Source: Meandrina meandrites (taxonomy: Eukaryota; Cnidaria; Anthozoa; Scleractinia; Meandrinidae). From it: a stretch of 64,000 nt of DNA. The translations under genes and the position numbers were made by a program. The notes under the pieces are model-generated. The model had not been told where the DNA came from and ran no database searches. It saw only the letters and a list, made by a program, of their open reading frames with translations. The stretch lies in NCBI GenBank assembly GCA_963693305.1, contig OY855908.1, positions 30,900,305 to 30,964,304 on the forward strand, written 5' to 3'. This document shows, in pieces, positions 1 to 13,100 of the stretch; positions within the stretch are counted from its first letter, which is position 1, and each line of letters starts with the position of its first letter.

Positions 1-288
1 CTTAACTTTATGCCAAATTTATTCGATAACTGATAAAGTGCAACACTCACTGCAGACTCGAAGTCTCAATTTAACAGCTACAAATGAAATAAGGTTTGCC
101 GATCGGTGATGATACAAGCTGCAAAAAAATATCTTCCTTTGCCAAAAAACAAGATGGCGGATCTCAAAAAGAATACAAACAATGCACCTAGTTCCCATTG
201 CTCTTCGGTTCAATTCAGGGAGTAATCGTAACACCGTAACACCAAAAATTCCATAAATTCCATCGCTTTTCCGCTCTACAGCATTAAC

Positions 289-315
289 CGATGACGTCAT
301 AAAATGACGTCATCG
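289..315. promoter_or_regulatory. Paired CRE-like palindrome
   Basis: Two 12-base arms (cgatgacgtcat and its reverse complement) flank a 3-base spacer, so two full TGACGTCA sites lie 15 bases apart. TGACGTCA is the known binding core of CREB/ATF bZIP factors. Whether the site acts on any gene here is unknown, because the nearest gene start is 2.8 kb away. It could also be the end of an old inverted-repeat element. Confidence 0.3.
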
Positions 316-1879
316 CTTAAAAAATAAAATAAATAAATAAATCACTTTATTTAAGTGTCAGGGTATTTAGCACTGCTGTACTAATTGTGGACACTGTAAA
401 TAAGCAAACAAATATTACAAATAGAATTCACTTGGTGTTTCAACATTCTAACAATTTACATTGGTTTACATTGGTGCGATATTACCCTTGAATTCCTTTT
501 GCATAGTAGACTCTCGACTGCCGGATAACACTCAAACACTCACAAGTGTAATTGTAAACAATTGCACTTATCCCTCGTGCAGGCATGACAAGAAATGTAA
601 TACTCAAGAACCGCCTCATTTTAAATCAACTGAAAATAATCTAATGCCAGTTTTTATGCTGTCCTGAAACACCAACTGAATGCAATGCTAGAAAGACATA
701 CTCTCAGCTGTGATTGGTTCGAAGTAGTTTACCAAGACCTGTGGCAGTTGTTCTCGAGCTAATTAACACTGATTATAATAAAGCTCTGTTCGATCGGTTG
801 CATGCGTGTATTGGACATTGTTTTTGCAAAGCAAAGTTCACGTCAGCATGATTACGTCAGTCCTTATATCGATGATGATTAGATTAGAAATAAAAACATT
901 GTGTCAAAACAGCCACAGGATGCAGACTCATTGTGAAAACATTTGTAAGAGCTATAAATCATCTGTGCGAATGAGGAGCTGACGTTGATTCGTTTAATCT
1001 GATGGAAACAACATTATTTAGGCTGCTGTTTTCCGACAAAAGAACCGAATGTAAGTTTAACCAAAACGAGTAACAGGAGATTTTGAGAGCGTATAAAGTA
1101 ATTAATATCGTTCCCGTTCCCGTTTTTCCCGAATTACAACTCGCCGACTTTTCCTTCGTTACATTACCAACTGAGTTTGTATATGACCTTCACGTTGCAG
1201 TAACTATCAGTTCAAAGGTAACCAGTTTTAGAGTCAGTATTTTGAAAATGAATCACAAAGAAAAACATTTTGTGCACTATGGTAAAGTTGTGCCGTCGTA
1301 TGACCGTTTGCTTGTCTGTTTGTTCGTCTTTGTTTGCTTGTTGTTTAATTGACTATCTATTGTTTGCTTGCTGCTTGTATGTTAGATTTCTCTTAGTTGT
1401 ATGTTTGTTGTTTGTAGCACGCTGTAACGGAGAATAAGTTAGTTAAGTCTTTCCTTAATGACTTAGTGAATTACATCCTATGATTTGATTAATTACTTGT
1501 ACAAATCAGTCATTCATATACGAATCCCTCTTGCTGTTGTATTAGATCGCTAAGTCATCTGACAGACCTTTCTTGAGATTTGCCCAAACGAAAAGAACAA
1601 TAAAGAAACATTTTATTTAAAAACTAGTTTCAAGTAAATACAGGTTGTGAAAGGCCCATTGTTTATATAGTCAATAAAAACGAAATGTAGAACCGAGTAC
1701 CTGTTCCGAGTATCTAGATCTGTTCCGTAAGTTAATGGTCTTACCAGGGTTTATCTAAAAGTGATCATCTCGCGTTTGTCCTTGCTCCCTAGTGCACTTG
1801 CCGCATAAAATTCTGGAAGATTCTTCGGAAGCGTTGTCCAAACATTTTTGTTTGCATGGCATTAAAAGCCATAAGCGCT

Positions 1880-2035
1880 TTGTTTGATTCAAACTGGGGA
1901 GATATTGGCCTCGTTGTCCTCTTACGTGGGAAACAGACGTAATCCACCCACATATAAAAATCATAATACTTGTCTCTTGTGGGCATAAACAGGAAATTTA
2001 ACAACCAAATTAATACTGTCTCAAGTTAAAGGAAA
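1880..2035. repeat. Dispersed block, copy 1 of 3
   Basis: Contains gatattggcc followed about 50 bases later by a cacccacat motif and then a tgtct-rich end. The same ordered motifs recur near 8555-8640 and 17225-17330. Copies 1 and 2 lie about 1.2-1.6 kb upstream of the two tandem secreted-protein genes. Similarity is partial and was judged by eye. Confidence 0.4.
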
Positions 2036-3056
2036 TAGAGTACCAAATCATTTTAACAGAAACTGTTCTAGCAAACAAAAGGCCTTCCTGAATGGGGTTT
2101 CTTCATACTGCACTAAGGGGCGTGAGAAAGCATTGCTCCAGGGCTAGCTATTGTTCCTATCTAATTTAATTGCCCGTTGCCGGCGGAATTGGGACATGAC
2201 TAAACTGTTTATTATCGACAAACGGGCAGGTGTTATAAATTTCATCTTAAAACAACCGAACTGATCTTAAAAGTATTGTGTCAAACTCTCTTTTGTTATT
2301 CCGAAAAGTTGAGTGACTTCATCATTCGCATGTTTTGCTCTGAAATACACTCTGTAAGTATTAAAATCGGACACAGCAATTTCTTTTCATCGACATTTAG
2401 ACGCCATTAATCATCCGTAGGTAAAACTACAGGCACTTTGTTAAACGGAAATTTCGAATGTTTTGTTTTTTTGTATTATTTTAACACAACTCGATGGAAA
2501 CACACGAAAAGCCGTTTTTTATTAAAAAGACAACTGGTAATCCCATTTTAGTAAGAGCGACAACATTAGGCCATAAAGCCTTAAAAGGAGATTGAATATC
2601 TTTCCCTTCTAAAATACGTAGAACTCAGTTTTTGTAAAACTGAATTTCAAAATGCATACCGAAATTAATTTCAGTAACGTTTGAAGATTGTACAGCTATT
2701 ATAAGAAGATTTAAATGGTTTTATCTGCTTCGTTCGTTTCTATTCTATTCTATTCTGAAGTAGATGTAATCAGTGGTGAACTGACAGTATCTTGTGTGTT
2801 TCGTCCTATTTATTTGTATTTTTTATCTCCATTGATTGTGAACACTGGACTATTCAACAAGCTTTGGCATCTGTAATTGTTGGAAAATCACTAAACGCTC
2901 GATGATTTTCTCCCCGTTGTCAGGTAGTTAAAAATGTTAATAATCGTCAGCATATTCGATGTCAGTCACATGGGTGAGGTAGTTCCGCGTACCATGCAGA
3001 TATGGCTGTATTGCGTCAGCACAAATTAACTTGCTAGAGGCATGGTACAGTTCATC

Positions 3057-3065
3057 TATATAATA
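3057..3065 (+). promoter_or_regulatory. Possible TATA box of first beta-trefoil-like gene
   Basis: tatataata lies about 70 bases before the ATG at 3131, the right distance for a short 5' UTR. The paralogous gene has tataaatata about 60 bases before its own ATG, which supports the call. Confidence 0.4.
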
Positions 3066-3130
3066 AGCAGCTAGCCCTGCAACTTTCTTGACAATTAATC
3101 TTGTTTCCAATTGAGAAGACAGTGGACAAA

Positions 3131-5343
3131 ATGCATTTGTCAATTGTTTTACAAGTACGTAAACTAGTTAATCTAGGTATCTTTAGCTACTTAAACTGAC
3201 TTTAAAGTTGCAATTACACATATTTAATTTTTGAAACAGTTTTTTTTTCTACTTTTTTACCCTTAGGTTATAATTGCGTATTTGCTGGCTTGTGTGGAAG
3301 TCGGATCAAGTTGGCGTTATTCACCTCCAATGCTCTGGAGCCTCCGCGCACAATTCAGACACAACAAACCCTGCATCGGAGGCAGTCTCATGAGGATTAA
3401 CACTGACCAATGTAAAGTTTCTTCAGCTGGGAGGCGGCAGTGTAAAGTTAAATGCAATGGCTCATCTACCAGAGACCCTAAAACCAGTAAGTAAAGAAAA
3501 AGATTTTTGTCCGTGCGAGATAGGAGTGTACATGCATATGATCCAAAATACTTATCCTCATTGAAAAGAACTGAACAGAAGTTCAGCGTAAAGGCGCGCG
3601 GAAAATAACAAAAGAACTAGAGATGGAATGACAGAAGCTGATATACATCACATGCAACGATTTTTCGAACTCTTGTAAGATATCCATGTAGACTTCACAA
3701 TAATTGTCGTATCTTACATGTATACCTTATTGTAACAACATAACTGAAACGTTGCAAATTAAAAGTGATAATATTACTGAAAAAGGAAAAATTGGGGTTT
3801 CGTAACATGTTTTTACCCACACAAATAATCCTCCAATCAAATACCTGCATTAAGGTCACGTATCTACCTATGACTTTGCGATGTAGGTGGGCAACATATT
3901 AGCCGGCATCGTACATAAACTGCTGACAATTGAAATATTCGCATACGTTCTCTTACGCGCATTGCTGACGTAGTTTTTAGGAGAGTACCGAGTACTTATG
4001 TTGAGTACTTGTAAATATACCAGAGCAGTGTGTTGTTGTATCACAAAACCTTCAAAAAATATCTTACGTCTGTGACTGAGCTATACTGGCATCATCAGCA
4101 AATTCACACTGGGCGGAACAAAGCAGATTATTATCACACGATGGTCCCAGGATAAACCCATCGATACCTTACGACATGTGAAAGATGGTTCTTATATTCA
4201 TTCCTCTGTTGCCTTTGATTGATTTAAAGTTTATTTGTTCGATATAATATAAAACACCTATAATATATATCCGCAAACAATATGACAAAGCTTTGAAGTC
4301 GCGACTTTCATATTGGACTCGACTTCAGGCAACTTGCAATATTGAAGTGTCCACTTAAATATTTTGCCATATCGGGCTTGAATGAATTAGTAAGTGTATA
4401 ATATTCGACGGAAATGTTACAAAGAAACATCGAACGGAAGTACCGCAGTCAGGAACACTTTTCCGATGTTTGGTAAATTTTCTCGTACGGTCCTCCATGA
4501 AAATTTTTCACATTATTTTTTTTTTCCTAACAAACGATTTGGGCGTTTTTGGACTTCGAAAACGTTTTTGATATTTTTCCCCGAGATGTCTGTCGTTGGC
4601 CAAACGTATATTGAGTGGGAACATTTTAAAGCCGATTGATTAAGTGATTTCTAACATGACTCGAAGAAACTTTTTTTTAATTGAATTATAATGATTCGTG
4701 CATAAATATGCATAACTTCTGATGTGTTTGCACACTAGACAAAATAATTCCTTGAACTGTGAAAAAATGCCTAATGAATGTATCTTGTTTACAGGATTTT
4801 CGTTTGTTACAATCAGAGGAATAACGTGCATTCAATTCACTGACGGCGGAGACGGTACCAACTATGCACTGAAGGTTATCAACGGGTTGAATGTCATTTT
4901 TGAGGTGAGAGTTAAATAAGAAACAATCTAAAATCGACCATAATGTGCAGTCAGCAGAAGGTCATCGTGCAAATCCACTCAATTTAAAATTGAAAGACAA
5001 TTAAAAACACTTGAAAAAGTAGTCATTATTTTGATATTAGTCAAGTTCAACTTTGCCTAATAACGAAACCTCTTGCTTTCTATTTTTATTAAATTAATAT
5101 TGTTGCTTGCTTCCTTTCCTTTCACAGGAGCAGAGGTGCGACAGAACAACTGACGACAGTTTCCTATTTGAAGAAGAGAGAGTTGGGAAACTTTATCAAT
5201 ATAAACACAGAGATATGAACGGGACAATGCATTTGGGTGTACCCGAAAACTGTGATGAAAACTTGTCCCTAATAAGGACAACTAAACTAGATAGGCGTTG
5301 TTCGTTTAAAAAACTGAAGAAAAGGACTTCCAAGAATGGTTAA
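3131..5343 (+). CDS. Secreted basic cysteine protein, beta-trefoil-like (copy A)
   Basis: Four exons: 3131-3154, 3267-3486, 4795-4904 and 5128-5343, joined in phases 0, 1 and 0, giving 189 aa and a stop. Donors are GTACGT, GTAAGT and GTGAGA, and every acceptor is AG. The first exon has only 8 codons. Joined to exon 2 it gives a signal peptide (MHLSIVLQ then VIIAYLLACVEVGSS). The middle part carries cysteines in the patterns DQCKVSSAGRRQCKVKC and TCIQFTDGGDGTNYALKV. The last exon reads like beta-trefoil strands (FLFEEERVGKLYQYK, LGVPENCDENLSL, DRRCSFKKL) and ends in a Lys/Arg-rich tail. A paralogue with the same gene structure lies downstream at 10153-16470. I do not recognise the family; a distant FGF/IL-1-like beta-trefoil is only an inference. 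Secretion is well supported, function is unknown. Confidence 0.8.
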
Positions 5344-7205
5344 GCAAATTGTTAGTTTTTGTTAAACAAACCCTTCAAACACTTTATTCAGTGATACTGA
5401 CTTTATTGGTATCTACCTAATTGTACCTGCAGAAATGACTTACAGTTCCACTGGCATTTTGTTTGCTAACGTCATTGACTCATATTATAAACTTTCTCGT
5501 CTATGCTTTTGATTTTCCACATGGAGGCAAAACATTACTATTTGTATTACAGCCTTTTGAATTAAAAAAGTTAGGAATGTAGATTTCTTTGTTTACAATT
5601 TGCTTTAATACCAAACATGACTATTGTACCTGTGATATTAATGCCGTCAATTTCATCCTTTGGAAACACACGTCTTTATATTGATCAACCACGAAATTGA
5701 TTTCGCGATTCTTTTTGGTTCCCTTTCTGTGAGCCATTGGCGCGTCTTTTTCGTTGTCTCTCCTTAAATATTCTTTCTCACAGACGGTGGTTCTCGGAAA
5801 AATAACAAAGATCAAGCAGTTGATTTCTTCTGGAAAGAAACTTTACTAGTCTTGGTTAAATCAGTCAAGACAGGTTTTATTTTTCGTACATGTTAACGTT
5901 CCCAAGGACATACACTTAAGAGAAAAGTGGCTCTTTTGAGGTGGACAGAATTCGAGTATTTTGCTCCTGGTTCTATTTTCTATGTATAAATTACAAGTTA
6001 ATTGGAATCAGTGGCAATGAATCAGTCATGTCACGCATAAATATGAAACTTGCTAGCTAAGTGAGCCCAATCAGACAACGAAGAAAAAGCTACAGGAGCA
6101 GACAACACGGTAAACTGTTCTTTGAACAACGTGCAAACGACTGCATTGTGAACAAGAAGCTTACGGAAGCTTAAGAGCGGGTGGCTATTGTACAAGTAGG
6201 TTTTGTGGGTACGCGCGCATGCAGAATAGGCACTTTCTTGAGTTGTGTTCGCACTTGGTAACCATGGTGTCTGATTACGATTCTCGCTGAGCAGTAGTGT
6301 GAAGATATAATTATTGAATGGCAACAAAAGAATTCATTTCACACTTAATAGAAAACATATTCGGAAAATTTAAGAAGCTTAAAACCGATCTTACAGTTTG
6401 GCTCTTATTTTGCTTGAAAATTGACGAACATTAGCCGAATTTGGAAAGTAGTCGCGCGTGTGGTTTGAGCGAAGAAATAGTAGTTCGGAAAATGCATAGG
6501 TCGACACAAAACGTGAATGACGTAATGGTCTTCATTTAAAAATAGTTTGCACGTCAAAACAAGTCAACAAGTCCCTATTTCACAATAAATATTCAGTACT
6601 TGCTCATATGTATTTCAAACTAAACAGGGAGAGAGGATATTCGTTAAAATTAAAACTGGTCATGATTTAATAGCTACTGGCAAGTAAACATCAAAATTTG
6701 CACTCCGTATTTTTTAAAGTACTTACGATCTCACGCATAACGGATCAACGCAAAAAAATACCTTTCTGGGACCCACGCAGTTCTCTCAAACTATGGCCAC
6801 AAATTACATTTTCCTCTTACTAATATTTTTAGAAAAAAGCAGCAAATCTTTTCTTTTCACTCGCAGCTTTACAAAGTAATCCACTCGCCATTTCTTCTCA
6901 CCACCCTAGCCCCCAACACCCTCGTTCCGGTATCGACCGAGCGGAGGTCTCGGGAGCGTAACATAGAAGTCAACCAACAAAACAAAGGGTAAAGCAACAA
7001 GTGGTCGCCCCCAGGCCGCCCGCTTAATTAGGCGAATCGCATTGTAATACAATGTACGGCGCCTCGTCGGCGTCCATAGCCGAGGGAAGTAAGGAAGCTG
7101 TCAGTTAACGAATATGGGTCGACGACTAAACTGATCGTGTGTAAAATGATTTTTCATAAACAATATTGGGAAAACAAAACTGTCGACAACTTACCACTTC
7201 CCTTT
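5344..7205. other. Intergenic DNA
   Basis: Separates the two tandem secreted-protein genes. No exon with splice context and no named repeat was recognised here. Open frames on both strands are short and of non-coding composition. Confidence 0.45.
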
Positions 7206-7475
7206 AAGAAATCTGTGGCCGGAGCTTATCCCGGTTTCCATAGCATGAAGCGACTAAGAATATTTCTACACTCTCCTGGATAAGATGCTGGTCCATCGCA
7301 GGGTTACCCCCAGCAATAAATCTGCCGGTAGCCATTTTTTTTTTCTCTGGATTGAAAGAGGCACTGTGAGAGTAAAGTGTCTAACCCAAGAACACAACGC
7401 AGTGGCCCCAACAAGGCTCAAACTCGAATCATTCGATCCGGATTCCAGCGCATTAACCATTAGGCCACCTTAACT
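7206..7475 (-). mobile_element. tRNA-derived SINE, family 2 (copy 1)
   Basis: Read on the minus strand, the right end is a tRNA-like head (ggtggcctaatggttaatgc, then gctggaatccggatcgaa). The body matches the element at 34883-35150, sharing agagtaaagtgt, cccaagaacacaac, ggatgctggtccatcgc-type sequence and the ggccggagcttatcc end. Both copies are in the same orientation. Confidence 0.65.
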
Positions 7476-8929
7476 CTCACTCTCAGCATTTCCTTTCCAA
7501 AGGAAAACTTAATTTGTTGTTGATGGCTTAGTTCTTGGTTTTCACGTGACGTCATCAAAATTCCAAAATCCAGAATCGCAAGACCCCTGATTTTTTATCC
7601 TTCACTGACCATTAGACGTCCTTAGTTTATATCTTGTTGAAGAAAGGTTTTTTTTAGCTCGATAGCATCCGCGGTCTTTAAGATAGAGCATCTTGAATTT
7701 CGGCGTTTCACGCCACAAAACGTCAAGATGGCCGCCAGAAGGTTATAACGTATGCTTAGAAAAAATGCCTCCTCCTGTGATTTTTAACAATCTGAACGGT
7801 TGAGGTTTTGCGGGAGGTTAATGTGAATGTCTCCCTTTGCTGACCGCTTTTTATAGCAGAAGTGAATCCCAGATGTTTTGATTTCCGGCCGCCATGTTGG
7901 TGCCCCTCTGCATGGGCACCATCATGTCGTTTCCATACAGTGCTCTGTAAATTTGTGTGGAACATTTTAACAGATACCTCGAGTACGGAATACCGTACAA
8001 ACCCGAGACTTGGACAAGCAGAATATCTAGTAATTATCTATAACCTGTAATATTCTTGATTTTTTTTACTCAATAGTTTTGGATTTACTTTTTTGCGGCG
8101 TGACAGTGAAAACCTGCAATATTGTCGACAACTCAATTTTCACCATCTGTTAGCATCCCCGAAATTAGCTCAAGATCTCATGAGTAATCGTCAACATCGT
8201 TGTTATTTTGACACACACCTTCAGTCTCGTTGTCAGTGAATTCAAGCTGCAGACGTTTTACATTCTTTTACCCAAAGTGTTCAAAGGCTAACATTTTTTT
8301 ATCACGGAGTCATACATGCACAGTTATGATAGTTACTAAGGTATCCAAAGGAATTATTTGTTGTAAATGATAAAATAGTGTTCTTCTCGTCTGTAGGCGC
8401 CCTTAAATTAACTAGATGTTCCAAATGTTTATCCGCTTATGTATCCACTTTTCTCTGTCTCATATATGTGCAATGGAATTTACTTCGAGTCTTTTTAAAT
8501 TCATGATTCTTTAAAAAGAGTCAATGATCTATGACTAAGCTATCTGGTTCACCTTGGCGAGATATTGGCGCCGTTTTGAGACGGACTGAAACCACCCACA
8601 TTTAAGCAGTCATGAAGGTAATTTCTTGTATAGGCAAAACACACGAAACAAAATGATCGGAAATCATCTTTTATAGCATAATAAAAAAAATAGTGACAAT
8701 GGTTAACAATATTGCCCCATGTAGAAAAACTTAATCACGTTCAACGAATATTTTATTCTAACTCACCGTATTTGGATACTTTACATCCAATGTATTCTAC
8801 TGACCTTTAAGCTCAGTAGTTTTTAGCACAGAACACGGTTTTGCAATATGTTTATAGAGGTGGTTACAAATTCCAAACAGACATGTGAGAAAGTTTAGCG
8901 ACACTTTGTAAATTAAAATGGTATGATGT
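7476..8929. other. Intergenic DNA with repeat-like sequence
   Basis: Includes fragments reading aagatggccgcc and ggccgccatgttggtgccc, which look like part of a dispersed repeat. A second copy of the gatattggc/cacccacat block lies at 8555-8640. No gene was seen. Confidence 0.4.
8555..8640. repeat. Dispersed block, copy 2 of 3
   Basis: gagatattggcgcc followed by accacccacattta, as in copies near 1880-2035 and 17225-17330. It lies about 1.5 kb upstream of the second secreted-protein gene. Confidence 0.4.
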
Positions 8930-9640
8930 TAAATTTAAGTACCCATTGACGCCACTCACCTTTCCGTTGCTACGAGCGATAAACTTGACATTCCATTATC
9001 GACAAAAGACAAGTTGGGGTTTGGTATGAATTAGTCTAAATTACTATAAAAAGACCATGTAGAAGATTCGAATTAATATTTTTCCTACTCTGGTCACCCT
9101 TTTGGTATTCCAAAACGCTATCCGACTCATGGAGACGTGTAAACCGAACACTGTTACATTTTACGCCTAGCCATGGTTGATCGCTTTTTTGTACTTTTCA
9201 ACTGTATAATAAACGGGACAAAACAAGAAAAACGCCGAACTAGCTAGAAATCCTGTCTTGATTGTTAATCAATCAATCCATCTTTTTGCCGCATTAAAGG
9301 GCCATTAAATTTAAATACTTGTTGACCCCACTCAGCTTCCCGTTGATACGTGCAATAATTCAACATTCCATTATCTACAAAAGACCATTTTGGGTGAATC
9401 AGTGTAAATTATCTTAAAAAAGATCATGTAGAAGATTCGAAAGAAATTTTTTTCCTACTTTCGTCCTTTTTTGGTATTCCGAAACATCTTATGCAGACGC
9501 GTGAACCGAATGCTGTCACATTTAACGCCTTAAGCCATGGTTGACCCTTGTAATTTTCGACTGTTCAATAAACGAGATGAAACAAGGAGAACGCTGAACT
9601 GACTGACAATTCCGTTTTGATTGTGAAACAATCAATCAAT
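8930..9640. repeat. Diverged tandem duplication of about 350 bp
   Basis: About 8930-9285 is repeated at about 9303-9640. Shared landmarks in order are cattccattatc.acaaaaga, catgtagaagattcga, ttggtattcc, agccatggttga, aataaacg.ga and gaaacaatcaatca-type ends. The copies differ by many substitutions and small indels, so the duplication is not recent. No coding potential was seen. Confidence 0.75.
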
Positions 9641-10090
9641 CTTTTTTTTTGCCTCAATAGAAGACTATTTTTAACAAAAATGTCTGATCTTTTTTACATA
9701 ATTATGTCTTATGGAGCAGGCGCTCTCAACAACCCTTCTGGGTTTAACTAAGAAGCCCCTGTTATAATTGACAGCTAATTCCGGTAAAATCATTTTTCCA
9801 GGTTGTATGCTTTTTGCGAAGTTGAACTGTTTACACATTAATAGAAAAAAAAACAGTATATTTAGTTGTTGTTTTTTTTCCTGATACATTATACAGACAA
9901 CTTTTGACCTTTTAATTTCGAAAGAAACACTTAAAAGCTAAACGATCTAATGACAGTTGAATTTATTTACAGCATTTCCAGTTTTTTCGATGTCAATTGT
10001 TTTGTGTGTGGTTTCTAAAGTTGTGGTTTTAATACGTCAGAAGAACGAATTCCAAATATGCATTGCAAATATTAGGTTAAGACACAGTGG
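9641..10090. other. Upstream flank of second secreted-protein gene
   Basis: AT-rich sequence without a recognisable exon or repeat. It leads into the TATA-like motif at 10091. Confidence 0.4.
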
Positions 10091-10100
10091 TATAAATATA
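10091..10100 (+). promoter_or_regulatory. Possible TATA box of second beta-trefoil-like gene
   Basis: tataaatata sits 53-62 bases before the ATG at 10153. The position parallels the TATA-like motif of the upstream paralogue. Confidence 0.45.
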
Positions 10101-10152
10101 GACCTCAACAGATTTGAGACATTCATAGTGCCTAGTTGAGAACGTGAATGAA

Positions 10153-13100
10153 ATGGATCTAACCCGTATTTTTCTAGTAAGTGATAGCAACCTATAACAC
10201 TTTTTCATGTCTAATTTAACCCCATAAGCTTTTATCGTTATTATCAAAAGGGGCCCCCATTAATAACAGTTGTGCAACCTTTTTCTTCTATTTGGAGGTT
10301 AATACATTGCGCTAAATGTTTGTGTCTTTCTTAATTTACCCAATTTACCTTTAAGTTACACAACTAGCCTTCCGGAATGCCCTTTTTTCAGAAACGTAAC
10401 CTGACTCTCTCTGGATAGAATCTATAAATGCATGTTACAAGACACAATTTTCGAAGAGAAATGTGCAATCGATTTTTAACTAACCATTTAAGTCAAACAG
10501 TACTGCAAAGGTTAAACATTGAGATAGCATGAACTCAATCAAATTTTTCTATCTTCGTAACACTGGGATGTAACATAAGTTTATTTGGTCTTTCAAAAAC
10601 GCCCACTCAATTCAAGTTTTATGTCTTTATAACTATAGACGCTAGTCGGGTGCCTACTGGCACACATAGAAGTCGGATCAAGTTGGGAGCGGTCACCCAC
10701 AATCTACAAGAGTCTTCGTTCACGATTTAGACAAATATCCTGTAGCGGAGGTAATGTTATTACGATTGACACAGACCAATGTAGAATTTCATCAGCTGGA
10801 AAGCGGCAGTGTAAAGCAAAGTGCAACGGGTCATCTACCAGAGTTCATAATGCGAGTAAGTGGTGGTAAAATGTATGCGTGTTCTATTTGATGATTTTGC
10901 AGTCATGAAATTAACATACACGATGATAAGGCCTTTATTGAGCTATGCCAGTGTTGTTTGGCATACTTGTTGTAGAAACGGTTTGCAAATAATTCTTCGC
11001 CTACTAAAGTCATGAAAAGAGAGCTGCCTTTTGTCCAGATATTTAACAAATCGGAATGGTTGCCATTCTACAACGAAGCTACGTTGCCCAGTGCCTTACC
11101 AATTACAAAAGCATGCGGAACGCTGGAGTCCCCAAGTATATCTGGTGGATTCCTTAACACTCAATGCTAATGTGTATTCCAAAAATACTAGACACCCGAA
11201 ACGCAGTTTTTTTCCCTACTAGGGCTACTGAAGGTGGAAAGTCCTTCGCCGTTTCTGCTACACAGCTTTGGAACAGCCCTCCTTATGCTGTAAAAATAAG
11301 CCTAGTATAAAGCCTTGTATAATGAAAATTACTTTTCGATTATAAATAGTTTAGAGAGATCGCGGCTTGCCAAATTTCTTGAGGGTGTGTTATCTTGTAA
11401 AGCTCTAATTCTCCGAGTTTTGAACGTCGATTCCTCTGAATCTTATCAAAGATATTAGGGCATGATCAAATTACATCATGGTTGTAGTTTTACTGGCAGT
11501 TCGCTTATCAGATTAATCATCACCGTGTAGGATGAGATGTTGTTTTCCATTACACGCAAGCATGGAGTCATTTTTCTCTTATTCCCGGCCCTCGCTACGA
11601 CCTCATCTTTCGAGAACCGAGGGAACAATTATTTTAGTCAAACGGGGATATCGTGGTATTCTCAGCGAGCTTCGGCCGCGGCTTCGCCATATCAGGCGAG
11701 TTGGAAGGGTTCATTTACGCTTGTATTTGAAACACCGCAATCCCGTCACTCATCAGGGAGCGGGGAAAGGTCAACATGCTCAACAGGGTACTTTTCAAAG
11801 CCGGAAAAGAACACCCTACTAAGGCGGGGAAGAATTTTTTTATAGATCTCTGCAGGGAAAACGGAAGCTCGCTAAAAGGAAGCGGTAGCTCCACCACATA
11901 ACTAGAAATTATAGATGGACTGAATAAGTCAAGCAATGAAATACACATCCTCGTCAGTGAGGACAGGAACGTAGTTCAAAGACAAGTAAATAAAATAGCA
12001 CAATTTGCTGAATGCTTTCTTGGATAAACAGTTTCAATGCCAATGAACCCTATGACGTCTGCGAAAATTTAACAACGTGTTCGAAACAGCTGCGTTCGAA
12101 AATTGCGTAGAACGCATTAGCAAGGAAAAGAACTGTGTTAGACGACAGGGCATTGAGAAGGAGAAGAAGAGAAGGAGAATCGGGCAAATGATAACATGAT
12201 CACGATAGCCGACCATTTTGCTTGTTTACAAATGGGTTCATGATCAGTCATGATTACACTTCAGTCTGGTCTGATCTTAATGCGGCCGCTAAAAAAAATT
12301 AACCGAGTTACCATACTTTAACCGAGTTAGAAACTTTAAACCTATAGATAGAAATTTTTAACCTGGTTTCCAAAAAGTTAACCCAGTTAACTCTCTATTA
12401 GGCATACCGTTTAACTATACCTAATTTTACAGCTCTCGGCGAATAGGTTCATAACAAATTTGCAAAACTTCAAGAGGTGGTGAACCATATCATGTATAGG
12501 GGGTACACCATTTTGTGCTTTCAATGAGTAGATCTTTACAAGACCATTTTGGTGTGGAAATTTCATCAAAATCGGCCAGATGTGAACCAACAGTGACGTC
12601 ATAAGCACATAAGTGCTCTCTCGTGGCGTAAGAGTTAAGCCTATAAATTTATATATAGAATTTTTATATACACTTAGGCTGTGTTCGATTGACCTTATTC
12701 CGGAAAAAGAATATATTATTCCAGAATAGCCATTCCGTCCTTCCGCCAATGAAACGATTTTTCCGTTTTTTGGAATAATGCGCACGATATAACACGAAGA
12801 CAGTAATCAATTCACAGGATTGGTTTTTTTTTCTTTTTTATTGACGTTTTGAACCATCACAACATTGTAAATTACAATCATGGAAAACAGTGTTAGGTTA
12901 ATGTTTAGATTAGGATTTACAACATAATATCTATTTATTAATTAGTATTTATTAGTTTATTAGTAGCTTATTAGTATTAACTTGAATTATAACTTATAGT
13001 ATCACCTGATGATTTTACCGTCTATAAATAAATGTATAAATAAAATAAACAAATAAAATGAATAAATGTCTTCGTACAAGGAAATGACGAGAAGCGTCTC

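Larger units (their letters stand above)
1..3056. other. Intergenic DNA before the first gene
   Basis: No convincing exon was found on either strand. The short open frames lack splice context and protein-like composition. The stretch holds a double TGACGTCA palindrome near 289-315 and a block at about 1880-2035 that recurs near 8555 and 17225. The rest is AT-rich sequence without visible structure. Confidence 0.5.

Noticed and set aside
11532..11845. Two overlapping open frames of about 100 aa
   Set aside because: No domain, no splice context and no conservation signal visible. They lie within a transposon-rich intron.
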